From positions 434,001-498,000 of the forward strand of contig CATOTC010000001.1 in NCBI GenBank assembly GCA_951812975.1: a DNA stretch of 64,000 nt. Direction: 5' to 3'. Under the pieces are notes generated by a model, which had not been told where the DNA came from, searched no databases, and saw nothing but the letters and a program-made list of their open reading frames with translations. The DNA comes from an uncultured Acidimicrobiales bacterium. Its GTDB lineage: Bacteria; Actinomycetota; Acidimicrobiia; Acidimicrobiales; Aldehydirespiratoraceae. The stretch's first letter is position 1, and each line of letters opens with the position of its first letter. The position numbers and the translations under genes are program-made. Positions 43,181 through 51,714 of this stretch are shown piece by piece.

Positions 43181-44108
43181 TCCGAGCCGTCCGGCGTTCG
43201 TCTCTGAGGTGGTGCCCCGCTCGCAGTGGCGTACTGTGGCGGGACGGTTCTTCTCGCACCGTTTCGCGGTCGGCGCACTGGTCGTGGCCTTGGCCGGCTA
43301 CGTGCAGACCTTCATGGCCGAGCCGCTCACGGGTTGGAACTACAAGGAGCTCTCCAGAGACCTCTCGCAGGGTCCCTCCTCGGATCACTGGTTCGGCACC
43401 GACACGATCGGCCACGACATGTTCGCCCAGTCGATGCGGGGACTGCGGGTCTCGATCCACGTCAGCATGGTGGTGGCGGCGATCGCCACGGTTCTGGGGA
43501 CCGTTCTGGGTGCGGTGCAGGGTTGGTTCAGGGGCCGGGTGGACGCCGGTGTGGGGCTGTTGGTCGACTTCCTGTTGATTCTGCCTCTGCTGCCGGTGCT
43601 GATGGTGTTGGCAACCCGCACCCGCGCCGTCGGCGGGAGTTCGCTCATGTTCGTGGCCGTGGTGATCGGGTTGTTCCTGTGGGCCCCCTTGGCTCGGGTG
43701 GTGCGGGGTGAAGTGTTCTCGATCCGCGAGAAGGAGTACATCGAGGCCGCCGCCGCGTTGGGGGCCTCCAACACACGAATCATCTTCCGCCACCTCATCC
43801 CCAACGTCATGAGTTCGGTGATTGTCTATGCCACGCTCACGGTGGCCACGGCCATCCTTGTTGAGACGGCGCTGGCCTTCCTGGGGTTCGGAATCCAACC
43901 GCCTGAGGTGTCTCTGGGGGCGTTGGTGGACGAGGGCCGCGACGCCGCACGCACACGCTGGTGGCTCTTCTATCTGCCGGGCGCGGTGCTGATCGCGCTG
44001 GTTCTTTGCGTGAACTTCGTGGGTGACGGCCTGCGCGACGCCTTCGATCCCCGTCAGAGGCGCGATCCCCGTCAGAGGCGCGATCCCCGTCGGAGGCGGC
44101 GCGAATGA
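43173..44108 (+). CDS. dppC: Peptide-type ABC transporter permease (DppC-like)
   Basis: A 311-residue second permease: FGTDTIGHDMFAQSMRGLR near the N-terminus and the EAA loop EYIEAAAALGASNTRIIFRH are diagnostic, with AFLGFGIQPPEVSLGALV near the end. ATG 43173 is chosen for homology, and it overlaps dppB by 8 bp. The C-terminal tail consists of three RDPRQR-type units, the product of an 18-bp tandem DNA duplication at 44046-44099, and is not typical of the family. The stop overlaps the dppD start (ATGA). Confidence 0.92.
   Translation: MDDPSRPAFVSEVVPRSQWRTVAGRFFSHRFAVGALVVALAGYVQTFMAEPLTGWNYKELSRDLSQGPSSDHWFGTDTIGHDMFAQSMRGLRVSIHVSMVVAAIATVLGTVLGAVQGWFRGRVDAGVGLLVDFLLILPLLPVLMVLATRTRAVGGSSLMFVAVVIGLFLWAPLARVVRGEVFSIREKEYIEAAAALGASNTRIIFRHLIPNVMSSVIVYATLTVATAILVETALAFLGFGIQPPEVSLGALVDEGRDAARTRWWLFYLPGAVLIALVLCVNFVGDGLRDAFDPRQRRDPRQRRDPRRRRRE
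44046..44099. repeat. 18-bp tandem repeat, three copies, in the dppC 3' end
   Basis: Units 44046-44063 and 44064-44081 are identical; 44082-44099 differs by one base. The array is in frame and encodes Asp-Pro-Arg-Gln-Arg-Arg repeats at the extreme C-terminus of the permease. Confidence 0.97.
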
Positions 44109-45172
44109 GCAACGATGAACCAGGGAGCAGCAGCGAGGCACCGGATCCGACCGCGATCTTGTCGGTGCGCGACCTGACCGTCGACTTCCCTACAGACGAT
44201 GGCGTGGTGCAGGCAGTTCGGGGCGTGAGCTGGGATGTGCATGAGGGCGAGGTGCTGGCGATCGCCGGTGAGTCCGGCTCGGGAAAGTCTGTCAGTGTCC
44301 TGGCTGCGATGGGACTGCTTCCACCCAACGCGAGGGTTAGCGGGTCGATTTCCCACCGCGGGCAGGAACTGTTGGGAATGCCTGAGAAGCAACTTGAGCA
44401 GTTGCGGGGATCAGCGATGTCGATGGTCTTCCAGGACCCGATGACCTCGCTCAATCCGGTCATGTCAGTCGGCGAGCAGATCGCCGAGGGTGTCAGGGTC
44501 CACCAGAAACTCAAGCGTCAAGAGTCGATCCGGCGCGCCGCGGAGCTGTTGGACCTTGTGGGTATCGCGGACTCGACCCGTCGGGTGGACTCCTATCCCC
44601 ACGAGCTTTCCGGCGGCATGCGCCAGAGGGCGATGATCGCCATGGCCATCGCCAACGACCCTGACGTGTTGATCGCCGATGAGCCGACAACCGCGCTCGA
44701 CGTGACCATTCAAGCTCAGATTCTCGATGTCTTGGAGCGGGCCCGCCAAGCCGTCGATTCAGCTCTGATCCTGATAACCCACGATCTCGGTGTCGTGGCC
44801 CGTACTGCCCACCGCCTGTTCGTGATGTACGCAGGCCGCACCGCCGAAACCGGACTGATCGACGACGTCTTCGAACACCCCACCCACCCCTACACCGCCG
44901 GCCTGCTAGCCGCGATCCCCCGCCTAGACACCCCCCGCGGCCGTCGTCTAATACCCATCGAGGGCTCTCCCCCCTCAATGCTGTCCCCACCCCCCGGCTG
45001 CGCCTTCACCCCCCGCTGCCCCCGCGCCACAGATATCTGCCCCCAAAACCCCCCACCCCCCCTAACCCTGATTTCCCCCCCATCCCAACACGCCGCCTGC
45101 CACCACCCGTTGATTCACCCCCGCACAGACTCCCCGTCTCAGCAAACCCCCGGAGAAGCCCCCGATGCCTAG
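44105..45172 (+). CDS. dppD: Peptide-type ABC transporter ATPase (DppD-like)
   Basis: A 355-residue ATP-binding subunit. Walker [10 protein letters not shown]-loop [11 protein letters not shown], signature LSGGMRQR, Walker [13 protein letters not shown] and the switch His in LITHDLG are intact. The C-terminal Cys motif region ([16 protein letters not shown]) typical of Dpp/Opp ATPases is present and can bind an Fe-S cluster. The final ~90 codons are remarkably rich in CCC/CCA and the DNA there has long C runs, unlike the first part of the gene. It overlaps dppF by 8 bp. Confidence 0.94.
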   Translation: MSNDEPGSSSEAPDPTAILSVRDLTVDFPTDDGVVQAVRGVSWDVHEGEVLAIAGESGSGKSVSVLAAMGLLPPNARVSGSISHRGQELLGMPEKQLEQLRGSAMSMVFQDPMTSLNPVMSVGEQIAEGVRVHQKLKRQESIRRAAELLDLVGIADSTRRVDSYPHELSGGMRQRAMIAMAIANDPDVLIADEPTTALDVTIQAQILDVLERARQAVDSALILITHDLGVVARTAHRLFVMYAGRTAETGLIDDVFEHPTHPYTAGLLAAIPRLDTPRGRRLIPIEGSPPSMLSPPPGCAFTPRCPRATDICPQNPPPPLTLISPPSQHAACHHPLIHPRTDSPSQQTPGEAPDA

Positions 45173-46349
45173 CGCAAACCAAGGAGGAGGCCGCAAGCCA
45201 CGCGTGAGGCGAGGTGGCGGGTGGCGCCGCCGGTGGGCGCCCGCACGCCCGGAACGAGCGCCAGCGAGTGAGGACGTGTGGGCTCCGGCGGTGACAGGAC
45301 CCGCCACCAAGCCGGACGCGAGTGAGGACGTGTGGGCTCCGGCGGTGACAGGACCCGCCACCAAGCCGGACGCCCCCCTCCTAACCGTCACCAACCTCGC
45401 CAAGAACTTCCCCGTCACCTCCAATTCCCCCCTCCGCCGCCCGATCGGCACGATCCAAGCCGTCAGCGGCGTCTCCCTGCACATCAACCAGGGCGAAACC
45501 CTCGGTCTTGTCGGCGAATCAGGTTCCGGAAAGTCCACCGTCGCCCGCTGCATCCTGCGCCTCATAGAACCCACGTCCGGTTCAGTGAACTTCGCCGGAA
45601 CGGAACTCACGGAACTGCCCCGCAAGCAGATGCGGGGCCAACGCCGCTTCATGCAGATCGTCTTTCAGGACCCCATGGCGTCGCTCGATCCGCGCATGAC
45701 GGTCGCATCGATCGTGGCGGAGCCGCTGAAGATCCACCGTCTCGTCGACGATGTCCGGGAGCAAGTAGCTGAACTGCTGGAGTTGGTGGGCCTGCACCCC
45801 CAGCACGGGAACCGTTATCCTCACGAGTTCTCCGGCGGGCAGCGCCAGCGCATCGGGATCGCCCGGGCCCTGGCCCTGCAACCGAAGTTGCTGATTCTCG
45901 ATGAACCGGTGTCGGCCCTCGATGTCAGCATTCAGGCGGGGGTCTTGAACCTGCTGGAAGATCTGCAGGACAGGTTCGGGCTGACGTATCTCTTTGTGGC
46001 ACACGACCTGTCTGTGGTGCGGCACATCTCGGACCGGGTCGCGGTGATGTATCTCGGCAGGATCGTCGAGACTGGAACAGGCCAGCAGGTGTACGAGGAA
46101 CCCGCCCACCCCTACACACAGGCGCTGCTCTCCGCGGTACCCGTTCCGGACCCCAAATTGGAACGGCAACGACACAGGATTCTGTTGCAGGGCGACATAG
46201 CCAACCCGGCCGACCCGCCGTCAGGCTGCCGGTTCCGTACCCGTTGCTGGAAAGCCGAAGCCATTTGCGCCGAGCAACAACCTCCGCTGGCCGATCCAGG
46301 TTTGGGCCACCCCGTAGCCTGCCACTTCCCCGAAGTCCGCCCGAACTAG
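45165..46349 (+). CDS. dppF: Peptide-type ABC transporter ATPase (DppF-like) with repetitive N-terminal extension
   Basis: A 394-residue ATPase. The conserved domain begins near residue 70 ([13 protein letters not shown]) and contains [48 protein letters not shown] and VAHDLSVV, with the C-terminal Cys motif [16 protein letters not shown]. The first ~70 residues are an Arg-rich stretch followed by two identical 18-residue units ([18 protein letters not shown]) from a 54-bp DNA duplication, absent from other DppF proteins. The start overlaps dppD. It is the last gene of the importer operon. Confidence 0.93.
   Translation: MPSANQGGGRKPRVRRGGGWRRRWAPARPERAPASEDVWAPAVTGPATKPDASEDVWAPAVTGPATKPDAPLLTVTNLAKNFPVTSNSPLRRPIGTIQAVSGVSLHINQGETLGLVGESGSGKSTVARCILRLIEPTSGSVNFAGTELTELPRKQMRGQRRFMQIVFQDPMASLDPRMTVASIVAEPLKIHRLVDDVREQVAELLELVGLHPQHGNRYPHEFSGGQRQRIGIARALALQPKLLILDEPVSALDVSIQAGVLNLLEDLQDRFGLTYLFVAHDLSVVRHISDRVAVMYLGRIVETGTGQQVYEEPAHPYTQALLSAVPVPDPKLERQRHRILLQGDIANPADPPSGCRFRTRCWKAEAICAEQQPPLADPGLGHPVACHFPEVRPN
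45264..45371. repeat. 54-bp perfect tandem duplication in the dppF N-terminus
   Basis: Bases 45264-45317 and 45318-45371 are identical, in frame, adding 18 residues. This is a recent duplication, since no substitutions have accumulated. Confidence 0.97.
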
Positions 46350-46360
46350 CCGCGTTGCCG

Positions 46361-46383
46361 GAACTGGAAGGTACAACCGGTTC
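46361..46383 (+). terminator. Weak hairpin after dppF
   Basis: GAACTGG and CCGGTTC pair over 7 bp (one G-U) around a 9-nt loop, 11 bp after the dppF stop. There is no U tract. The position is right for ending the importer operon, but the structure is modest. Confidence 0.35.
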
Positions 46384-46449
46384 TCGACAAGATGTTGGTT
46401 AGAACTCCGACGTTTTGTTGGTTAGACCTTCGACAAATTGTTGGTTAAC
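46384..46449. repeat. Three degenerate ~22-bp direct repeats
   Basis: Copies begin near 46384, 46406 and 46430. Each has a TCGAC/TCCGAC start followed 5-7 bases later by TTGTTGGTTA or TGTTGGTTA. They lie between dppF and the tRNA on the opposite strand, at the 3' side of the tRNA gene. No open frame covers them. Confidence 0.7.
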
Positions 46450-46476
46450 CAAGCCGCTGGGCGGTTTCGAATCTTG

Positions 46477-46550
46477 TGGGCGATGGGGGACTTGAACCCT
46501 CGACCTCTGCCGTGTGAAGGCAGCGCTCTAGCCGTCTGAGCTAATCGCCC
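46477..46550 (-). tRNA. tRNA-Val(CAC)
   Basis: A 74-nt minus-strand cloverleaf: acceptor GGGCGAT/ATCGCCC (7 bp), D-stem GCTC/GAGC, anticodon stem CTGCC/GGCAG with loop TTCACAC (anticodon CAC, Val, reading GTG), and T-loop TTCAAGT. The T-stem GAGGG/CCCCC has one A-C mismatch. The discriminator base is A; the CCA end is not encoded. Confidence 0.93.
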
Positions 46551-46601
46551 GGCACGACGACGATACAGCCTCAAAGCGCTACTGCGATCCGCCAAAGGCC
46601 A

Positions 46602-48008
46602 TCATGGGCCGTCGGGGGCGATCGGGTTGAGGTCGAGAAGATCTTCGATCCAGGCGGTGATCTCCAGCACCCGGCCGTCGTCGTTCTGGTGGCCGACAAC
46701 CTGGAGGCCAACCGGCATGCCGTCGGAGGTGTAACCGGCGTTGGTGGTGCCCGCAGGGCGGCGCGTGGCGTTGAGCGGATAGGTGTTGCCGACCCACATG
46801 TCCGTCTCTTCGCCGTTGATTATTCCCGGCCCTTCACACACCGGGGCCTGGCCGACGACGGTCGGGCTGAGCAACGCATCAAACCCAGACATCGCCTCGG
46901 CTAGTCGAAGCGACGCGGCCTGCGCCTGCTTGCGCGCGTCCTCTATGGCGTCAGGGGTCAGACGCTCGTCTGCTCCTTCGAGAATGTCCCGAAGCCCCGG
47001 AGTGATCCCCTCCCATGCAGGCGTTCCGAAGAGCTCCCTGTAGACGGGGACCATGCCGCCGTAGAACAGCAGCACGAACGGGCCGATTATCCCCGGCACG
47101 ACCGGTTCAACGTCGACAACCTCCACCCCGGCCTGCTTCAAACGCTCAACCGCACCCGAACAGCTCGCGAGAACTTCGTCATCGACTGGGCTTCCTTCAA
47201 TGCTTGGACACCACAGGACGCGTGCCGGGGCGGGTGGATCATCGAGGCGGGGACGCAGCGGCGCGATGGGGTCGAGGGAGCGCAGATCGCCCGGCGACGG
47301 GCCGCTGACCGCGTCGAGCACCAGGGCGACGTCACGGATACGGCGGGCCATCGGACCAACGGTCGACAGGTCGCTCGCCCCCATCGGCGCGGGCCCGCTC
47401 GGCACTCGCCCCTGCGTCGGTTTGTGTCCCGACAGGCCTGTGAGTGCAGACGGAATCCGAATCGACCCGCCTCCGTCCGAGCCCGTCCCCACCGGGATCA
47501 TCCCCGAACTGATTGCAGCCGAGGTTCCTCCTGAGGATCCACCGGGAGAACGGTTGGTCCCCCACGGGCTTACGGTCGCGCCGAACACTGAATTGAACGT
47601 GTCGCCCGTCCACCCGGCTTCGGGAGTGTTGGTCTTGCCGAGGATCACACAGCCCGCGGCGCGCATCCGGGCCACTTCGGTCGAGTCGTGTTCGGCTGGT
47701 GCCACATCCGCGAGGTGCTTGGCTCCGCGCGTCGTCTGGAATCCGGCGGCATCGGCGAGGTCCTTCACTCCGATCGGCACGCCGGCGAGGGGTCCGACTT
47801 CTGATCCGCTGTCGAGTGCGCGGTCCACCTCAGCGGCTTGCGCCTGAGCAGCGTCGGCGTCCACCGCAACGAAAGCGTTGAGTTTAGGGTTGAGGCGCTC
47901 GATGCGTTCGAGTGCCGCTTCAGTGACCTCTGCCGCGCTCAAATCGCGGGTCTTGATGCGACGCACCAATTCCTCAACGGTGATTGATCGAAAATCTGGA
48001 ACTGTCAT
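46602..48008 (-). CDS. Amidase signature family hydrolase
   Basis: A 468-residue cytosolic amidase. The Ser-cisSer-Lys triad is K82 (GVPIGVKDLAD), S158/S159 in the SPGGSSGGTSAA loop and S182 in GSDGGGSIRIPS. The C-terminal PLNATRRPAGTTNAGY and MPVGLQVVG are common to aryl/aliphatic amidases outside the GatA complex. No GatB/GatC genes are near, so it is not a tRNA amidotransferase subunit here. Substrate unknown. The promoter region upstream (48009-48216) is occupied by a 47-bp tandem repeat. Confidence 0.9.
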   Translation of the reverse strand: MTVPDFRSITVEELVRRIKTRDLSAAEVTEAALERIERLNPKLNAFVAVDADAAQAQAAEVDRALDSGSEVGPLAGVPIGVKDLADAAGFQTTRGAKHLADVAPAEHDSTEVARMRAAGCVILGKTNTPEAGWTGDTFNSVFGATVSPWGTNRSPGGSSGGTSAAISSGMIPVGTGSDGGGSIRIPSALTGLSGHKPTQGRVPSGPAPMGASDLSTVGPMARRIRDVALVLDAVSGPSPGDLRSLDPIAPLRPRLDDPPAPARVLWCPSIEGSPVDDEVLASCSGAVERLKQAGVEVVDVEPVVPGIIGPFVLLFYGGMVPVYRELFGTPAWEGITPGLRDILEGADERLTPDAIEDARKQAQAASLRLAEAMSGFDALLSPTVVGQAPVCEGPGIINGEETDMWVGNTYPLNATRRPAGTTNAGYTSDGMPVGLQVVGHQNDDGRVLEITAWIEDLLDLNPIAPDGP

Positions 48009-48061
48009 GGTGCCTCACGGTCGAATGCTGTTTGGTTGCAGACAGACAAAGATACGCTATC

Positions 48062-48198
48062 CCCCGCTCTTGTTCGCTTCGCTCACCGGGCCGCTCGGAC
48101 CACGAGTCCCCCGCTCTTGTTCGCTTCGCTCACCGGGCCGCTCGGACCACGAGTCCCCCGCTCTTGTTCGCTTCGCTCACCGGGCCGCTCGGACCGCG
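48062..48198. repeat. 47-bp tandem repeat, nearly three copies
   Basis: The unit containing CGCTCTTGTTCGCTTCGCTC starts at 48065, 48112 and 48159 (period 47). The last copy is incomplete and slightly diverged. It fills the space between the divergent amidase and zinc-ribbon genes. A diverged inverted copy exists at 54341-54387, so this is an interspersed repeat family of the genome. Confidence 0.93.
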
Positions 48199-48216
48199 GG
48201 TCGCTAGCCTCAAGAG

Positions 48217-48531
48217 GTGCCGATCGTCGCCTGTCCGCGTTGTTCAGAGGAGGAGAACCTTCACGGCAACAACGTCGACGGCACCATCACCGTGACCTGC
48301 GAAGAATGTGGCCTGGTGTGGGAGCGGGACATGACACAACGCTGCTCTCGATGCCAGACAACCAACGTGCGGGCGGCCTGGCAGGCAACACTCGACAAGA
48401 GCCGGGGCACTCAGCTCTCGATCCAGTCGCTCAACATCGTCTGGCTCTGTGTTGACTGCGACGCTGAGAAGCTGCGTCGATACCTCGACTCCAACGTGCC
48501 CCTCCCGCCGGACACCCTGCCCGCGGGATAG
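48217..48531 (+). CDS. Small zinc-ribbon protein
   Basis: A 104-residue protein with four Cys pairs: CPRC (6-9), CEEC (28-31), CSRC (43-46) and CVDC (78-81). They probably form two zinc ribbons, the first closing over GTITVTCEECGLVW. The GTG start at 48217 lies directly after the 47-bp repeats, with no strong ribosome binding site. No enzymatic domain. Such proteins often bind nucleic acid or act as adaptors; a specific role cannot be given. Confidence 0.6.
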   Translation: MPIVACPRCSEEENLHGNNVDGTITVTCEECGLVWERDMTQRCSRCQTTNVRAAWQATLDKSRGTQLSIQSLNIVWLCVDCDAEKLRRYLDSNVPLPPDTLPAG

Positions 48532-48629
48532 CGGACCCTGCCAGTTCGGCGTTGAGATCGTTCTGGCGGTGCCACGGGTCGGATAACGACGCGTCGCACC
48601 GCCAGAACGGTTTGACTGTTACCAAAGCG

Positions 48630-49253
48630 CTATCTTGACTCCGGTGCGCGGCCCGGGTCGGTGGGGGCCAGTGCTGCTCGCAGGAAGCGGGTCAGCTCCG
48701 TGCGGCGGCCGACTGTGGCGCGCGCTGAGGGTCCGATTCCCATCGCCCGCTGAACCTCGAGCTCGCTGGCGACACCAACGACCGTCGAATACAGCGACAG
48801 CAGGAGCATCGACGGGTCGGAGCGTCGGAGGCGGCCCGCGGTCATTTCTCGCTCGAGGAAGGCGCGGGCCCGGTCGACAGTCGGGCCGACATGGTCACTG
48901 AGACGCCCGACGGTGATCGATCCGGGGCGTGTGACTTCTCGAACCAGACCCAGGAGTTCGGGTCGGCTCACGGCGAGCCGGAAGATCCGGCGAACGATCG
49001 CCTCGACCTGGTCGATGCCTGTCAGGCCCCGCGATGCCTCCTGTTCGAAGAGCTCTACCAGGTCCCGCGCGGCGGAGTCGATCACCGAGTCGAACAGCGC
49101 CTGTTTGGACGGAAAGTAGTAGAGGATGGTCTGTTTGCGGACGCCGAGTTGTTCGGCCAGGGCGTCCAGGGAAGTGGCTGCATAACCGTCGGTTCCGAAC
49201 GCGTTCAGTGCCGCTTCCAGCACACGCTGACGGGTCGGCACCGAATTGTTCAT
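48630..49253 (-). CDS. TetR-family transcriptional repressor of the acyl-reductase operon
   Basis: A 207-residue regulator. The N-terminal helix-turn-helix (~8-52: TRQRVLEAALNAFGTDGY, LDALAEQLGVRKQTILYYF, SKQALFDSVI) is classic TetR. The C-terminal ligand domain is unassigned but probably binds an acyl-CoA or fatty acid, given the lipid genes it faces. A perfect 26-bp palindrome begins 4 bp upstream of its start codon and lies between it and the divergent reductase gene, so it very probably represses both. It has no Shine-Dalgarno sequence and may be leaderless. Confidence 0.92.
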   Translation of the reverse strand: MNNSVPTRQRVLEAALNAFGTDGYAATSLDALAEQLGVRKQTILYYFPSKQALFDSVIDSAARDLVELFEQEASRGLTGIDQVEAIVRRIFRLAVSRPELLGLVREVTRPGSITVGRLSDHVGPTVDRARAFLEREMTAGRLRRSDPSMLLLSLYSTVVGVASELEVQRAMGIGPSARATVGRRTELTRFLRAALAPTDPGRAPESR

Positions 49254-49256
49254 GCC

Positions 49257-49282
49257 ATCTCTCTACCATTTGGTAGAGAGAT
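49257..49282. promoter_or_regulatory. 26-bp perfect palindromic TetR operator
   Basis: Arms ATCTCTCTACCA and TGGTAGAGAGAT flank a central TT, every base matching. It lies between divergent tetR (start 49253) and the reductase gene (GTG 49300). TATAAC at 49287-49292 is a likely -10 for the reductase, which puts the palindrome over its -35 region and the transcript start close to the GTG. Confidence 0.85.
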
Positions 49283-49299
49283 TTGCTATAACAAGTACT

Positions 49300-51714
49300 G
49301 TGATTTCCGAAGAGTTGAACAACAAGCGCATCGCCATCACCGGCGCGACCGGGTTCTTGGGGACAGCGCTTGTCGAACGACTCCTCCGCTCGGTCCCCGA
49401 CAGCGAACTGGTCCTGATCGTGCGACCCGGACGCCGGGGAGCACAGAACCGCGTGGACCGGGACATCTTCCGCAACGACGCCTTCGAGCGGATCCGCCAC
49501 ACCTTCGACGATGAAAGCAACGAGACCTTCGAGGAGATGTGCAAGCGCCGAGTCTCCGCTGTGGCGGGCGATGTCGGCGTCGACGGGCTGGGTCTCGAAC
49601 CCGAAGGCCTCGCCAGGCTCGCCACCTGCGACATCGTCATCCACTCGGCTGCCACCGTCAGCTTCGACTCAGCGCTCGACGACGCAGTCGAGATCAACCT
49701 GCTCGGGCCGATGAGGGTGGCCGCAGCAATGCGCGAGGCGGCAGCGGCGCGAACCGAGCCAACCCGAGGCGGGCTCAAGCCGGGCGAGCCGGCGCATCTG
49801 ATCGCCGTTTCCACCTGTTACGTCGCAGGCAGCCGACGAGGCAGCGCTCCCGAAGAGCTGATCGACGAGTCACCGTTCTTCGTCGACGTGGCCTGGGAAG
49901 CCGAAGTCGACAGCGCCCGCCGAGTCCGAATAGATGCGGAACAGGCTAGTCGCACACCCGGGCGGCTCAGCGAACTGGCCAAACAGTCCCGTCGCAGCCT
50001 CGGCGCCGCCGGCGGCCCCGCCCTCACCGACAAGGTCGAACAACTCCGCCGGCAGTGGGTTGATGAACAGTTGACCAAGGCGGGCCGGGCACGGGCCTCC
50101 AGCCTGGGGTTCCCAGACGCCTATGCGTTCACCAAAGCACTCGGCGAGCGCGCTCTGGTCGAGACCCGCGCCGACGTCCCAGTGAGCATCGTCCGCCCCT
50201 CAATCATCGAGTCGGCGTTCGCGGAACCGTCACCCGGATGGATCCGCGGTTTCCGTATGGCCGAACCCGTAATCGCGGCCTATGCCCGCGGCCTGCTCAA
50301 GGAGTTCCCCGGTATTCCAGAGGGCGTCGTAGACATCATCCCTGTCGATTTCGTGGTCGCCACGATCCTCGCGGTCGCCGCTCGGGGTCCAGAACTCGGC
50401 GAGGACGAGACACCGCGGCCCGACGTCGTGCAGATCGCTTCGGGTACCGCGAACCCGCTCATGTACGGGGAACTGGTCGATCTGGTTCGCAGCTGGTTCA
50501 ACGACCACCCCGTCTACGACGAGAGGAACCAGCCGATCTCGGTTCCCGAATGGTCGTTCCCGGGCCGTGGGCGGGTGGTTCGCCAACTGGGTCGCGCCCG
50601 CAAGGGCCTCGATCTCGGCGAACGGGTGCTTCATGTACTCCCCCTGCGGGGCAGACAGGCTGACCTGAGCGCCGACCTCGAGGAACGCAAGGAACAGCTT
50701 GATCGCGCCAACGGGTACGTCGAGCTCTACGGCGCCTATGCCGAATGCGAGGCGCTGTACCAACTCGACCGCATGTACACGCTCTGGGACTCACTGGACC
50801 CACAGGATCAACGAGACTTCTGCATGGATCCTCGGGTCCTCGACTGGACGACCTACGTTCAGAGCATCCACCTGCCCTCCATGGTCAAGCAGGCTCGGCT
50901 CAAGATGGCGCCCGGGGCCAAGAGCAGCGAGTCCCGTTCCAGCCGACTCCGCAAACAGGTGCTGTCACCGGAGCGTCAACTCGCCGTGTTCGATCTGGAG
51001 AACACGCTGATCGCCAGCAATGTGGTCGCCAGTTACGCATGGCTCGCCACACGGCACCTGAACACCACCGACCGCGTGAGCTTCACTTTGAAGACCCTGC
51101 GCGAGGCGCCCGCGCTGCTCTCGTTGGACCGGCAGGACCGCAGCGATTTCCTGCGCTACTTCTATCGGCGGTTCGAGGGCGCGCCGGTTGAGTTGATGGC
51201 CCGCGACTCGCGTGAAATGCTCAGCGACCTGTTGATCACCAAGTCGTTCCCGGCGGGGATCCGCAGGGTGCGCCAACATCGGGCCCTTGGTCACAAGACC
51301 CTGCTGATCACAGGTGCGCTCGACTTCGTCGTTGAGCCGCTGCGCCCGCTCTTCGACCACATGATCACCGCCGAGATGACCACGACGAACGGTTCATACG
51401 ACGGCCAACTCAGCGCGGTGCCCCCGACGGGTGAGGCCCGCTATCAGACGCTCGTCGACTTCGCAGAGGCTCACGACCTTGATCTGCGCCAGGCGGTGGC
51501 GTATGCCGACAGCAGCTCTGATCTGCCGATGCTCGAGGCTGTCGGTTTCCCGGTGGCTGTCAACGCCGAGACGAAGCTCGCTTCGATCGCTCGCCGCCGG
51601 GGTTGGCTCGTTGAGCACTGGCAGAAGTCGGCCGGCGCACCCAACCGGGTGCTTCCCATCGGGCCGCGCGCTCGCCGAAGCCCCGCATTCAATCGACGAA
51701 AGGCGCTGGCATGA
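49300..51714 (+). CDS. Fatty acyl-CoA reductase (NAD-binding 4 domain) fused to HAD-IB domain
   Basis: An 804-residue bifunctional protein. Residues ~8-390 form an extended SDR/male-sterility reductase domain: RIAITGATGFLGTALVERLL (cofactor loop), DIVIHSAATVSF, STCYVAG, and YAFTKALGERAL with the catalytic Tyr-x3-Lys. Residues ~560-780 form a HAD-IB hydrolase (LAVFDLENTLIASN, with Glu replacing the second Asp of DxDxT; LLITGALDFVV; AYADSSSDLPML). It probably reduces acyl-CoA to an aldehyde or alcohol, and may also dephosphorylate a lipid intermediate. It is first in an operon with a LarA-like and a PlsC protein, under the divergent TetR. The GTG start is likely leaderless. Confidence 0.85.
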   Translation: MISEELNNKRIAITGATGFLGTALVERLLRSVPDSELVLIVRPGRRGAQNRVDRDIFRNDAFERIRHTFDDESNETFEEMCKRRVSAVAGDVGVDGLGLEPEGLARLATCDIVIHSAATVSFDSALDDAVEINLLGPMRVAAAMREAAAARTEPTRGGLKPGEPAHLIAVSTCYVAGSRRGSAPEELIDESPFFVDVAWEAEVDSARRVRIDAEQASRTPGRLSELAKQSRRSLGAAGGPALTDKVEQLRRQWVDEQLTKAGRARASSLGFPDAYAFTKALGERALVETRADVPVSIVRPSIIESAFAEPSPGWIRGFRMAEPVIAAYARGLLKEFPGIPEGVVDIIPVDFVVATILAVAARGPELGEDETPRPDVVQIASGTANPLMYGELVDLVRSWFNDHPVYDERNQPISVPEWSFPGRGRVVRQLGRARKGLDLGERVLHVLPLRGRQADLSADLEERKEQLDRANGYVELYGAYAECEALYQLDRMYTLWDSLDPQDQRDFCMDPRVLDWTTYVQSIHLPSMVKQARLKMAPGAKSSESRSSRLRKQVLSPERQLAVFDLENTLIASNVVASYAWLATRHLNTTDRVSFTLKTLREAPALLSLDRQDRSDFLRYFYRRFEGAPVELMARDSREMLSDLLITKSFPAGIRRVRQHRALGHKTLLITGALDFVVEPLRPLFDHMITAEMTTTNGSYDGQLSAVPPTGEARYQTLVDFAEAHDLDLRQAVAYADSSSDLPMLEAVGFPVAVNAETKLASIARRRGWLVEHWQKSAGAPNRVLPIGPRARRSPAFNRRKALA

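Noticed and set aside
48062..48198. CRISPR array or protein-coding repeat
   Set aside because: There are no spacers, the period is 47 bp (not a multiple of 3), and similar sequence recurs alone at 54341; it is a tandem or interspersed repeat.
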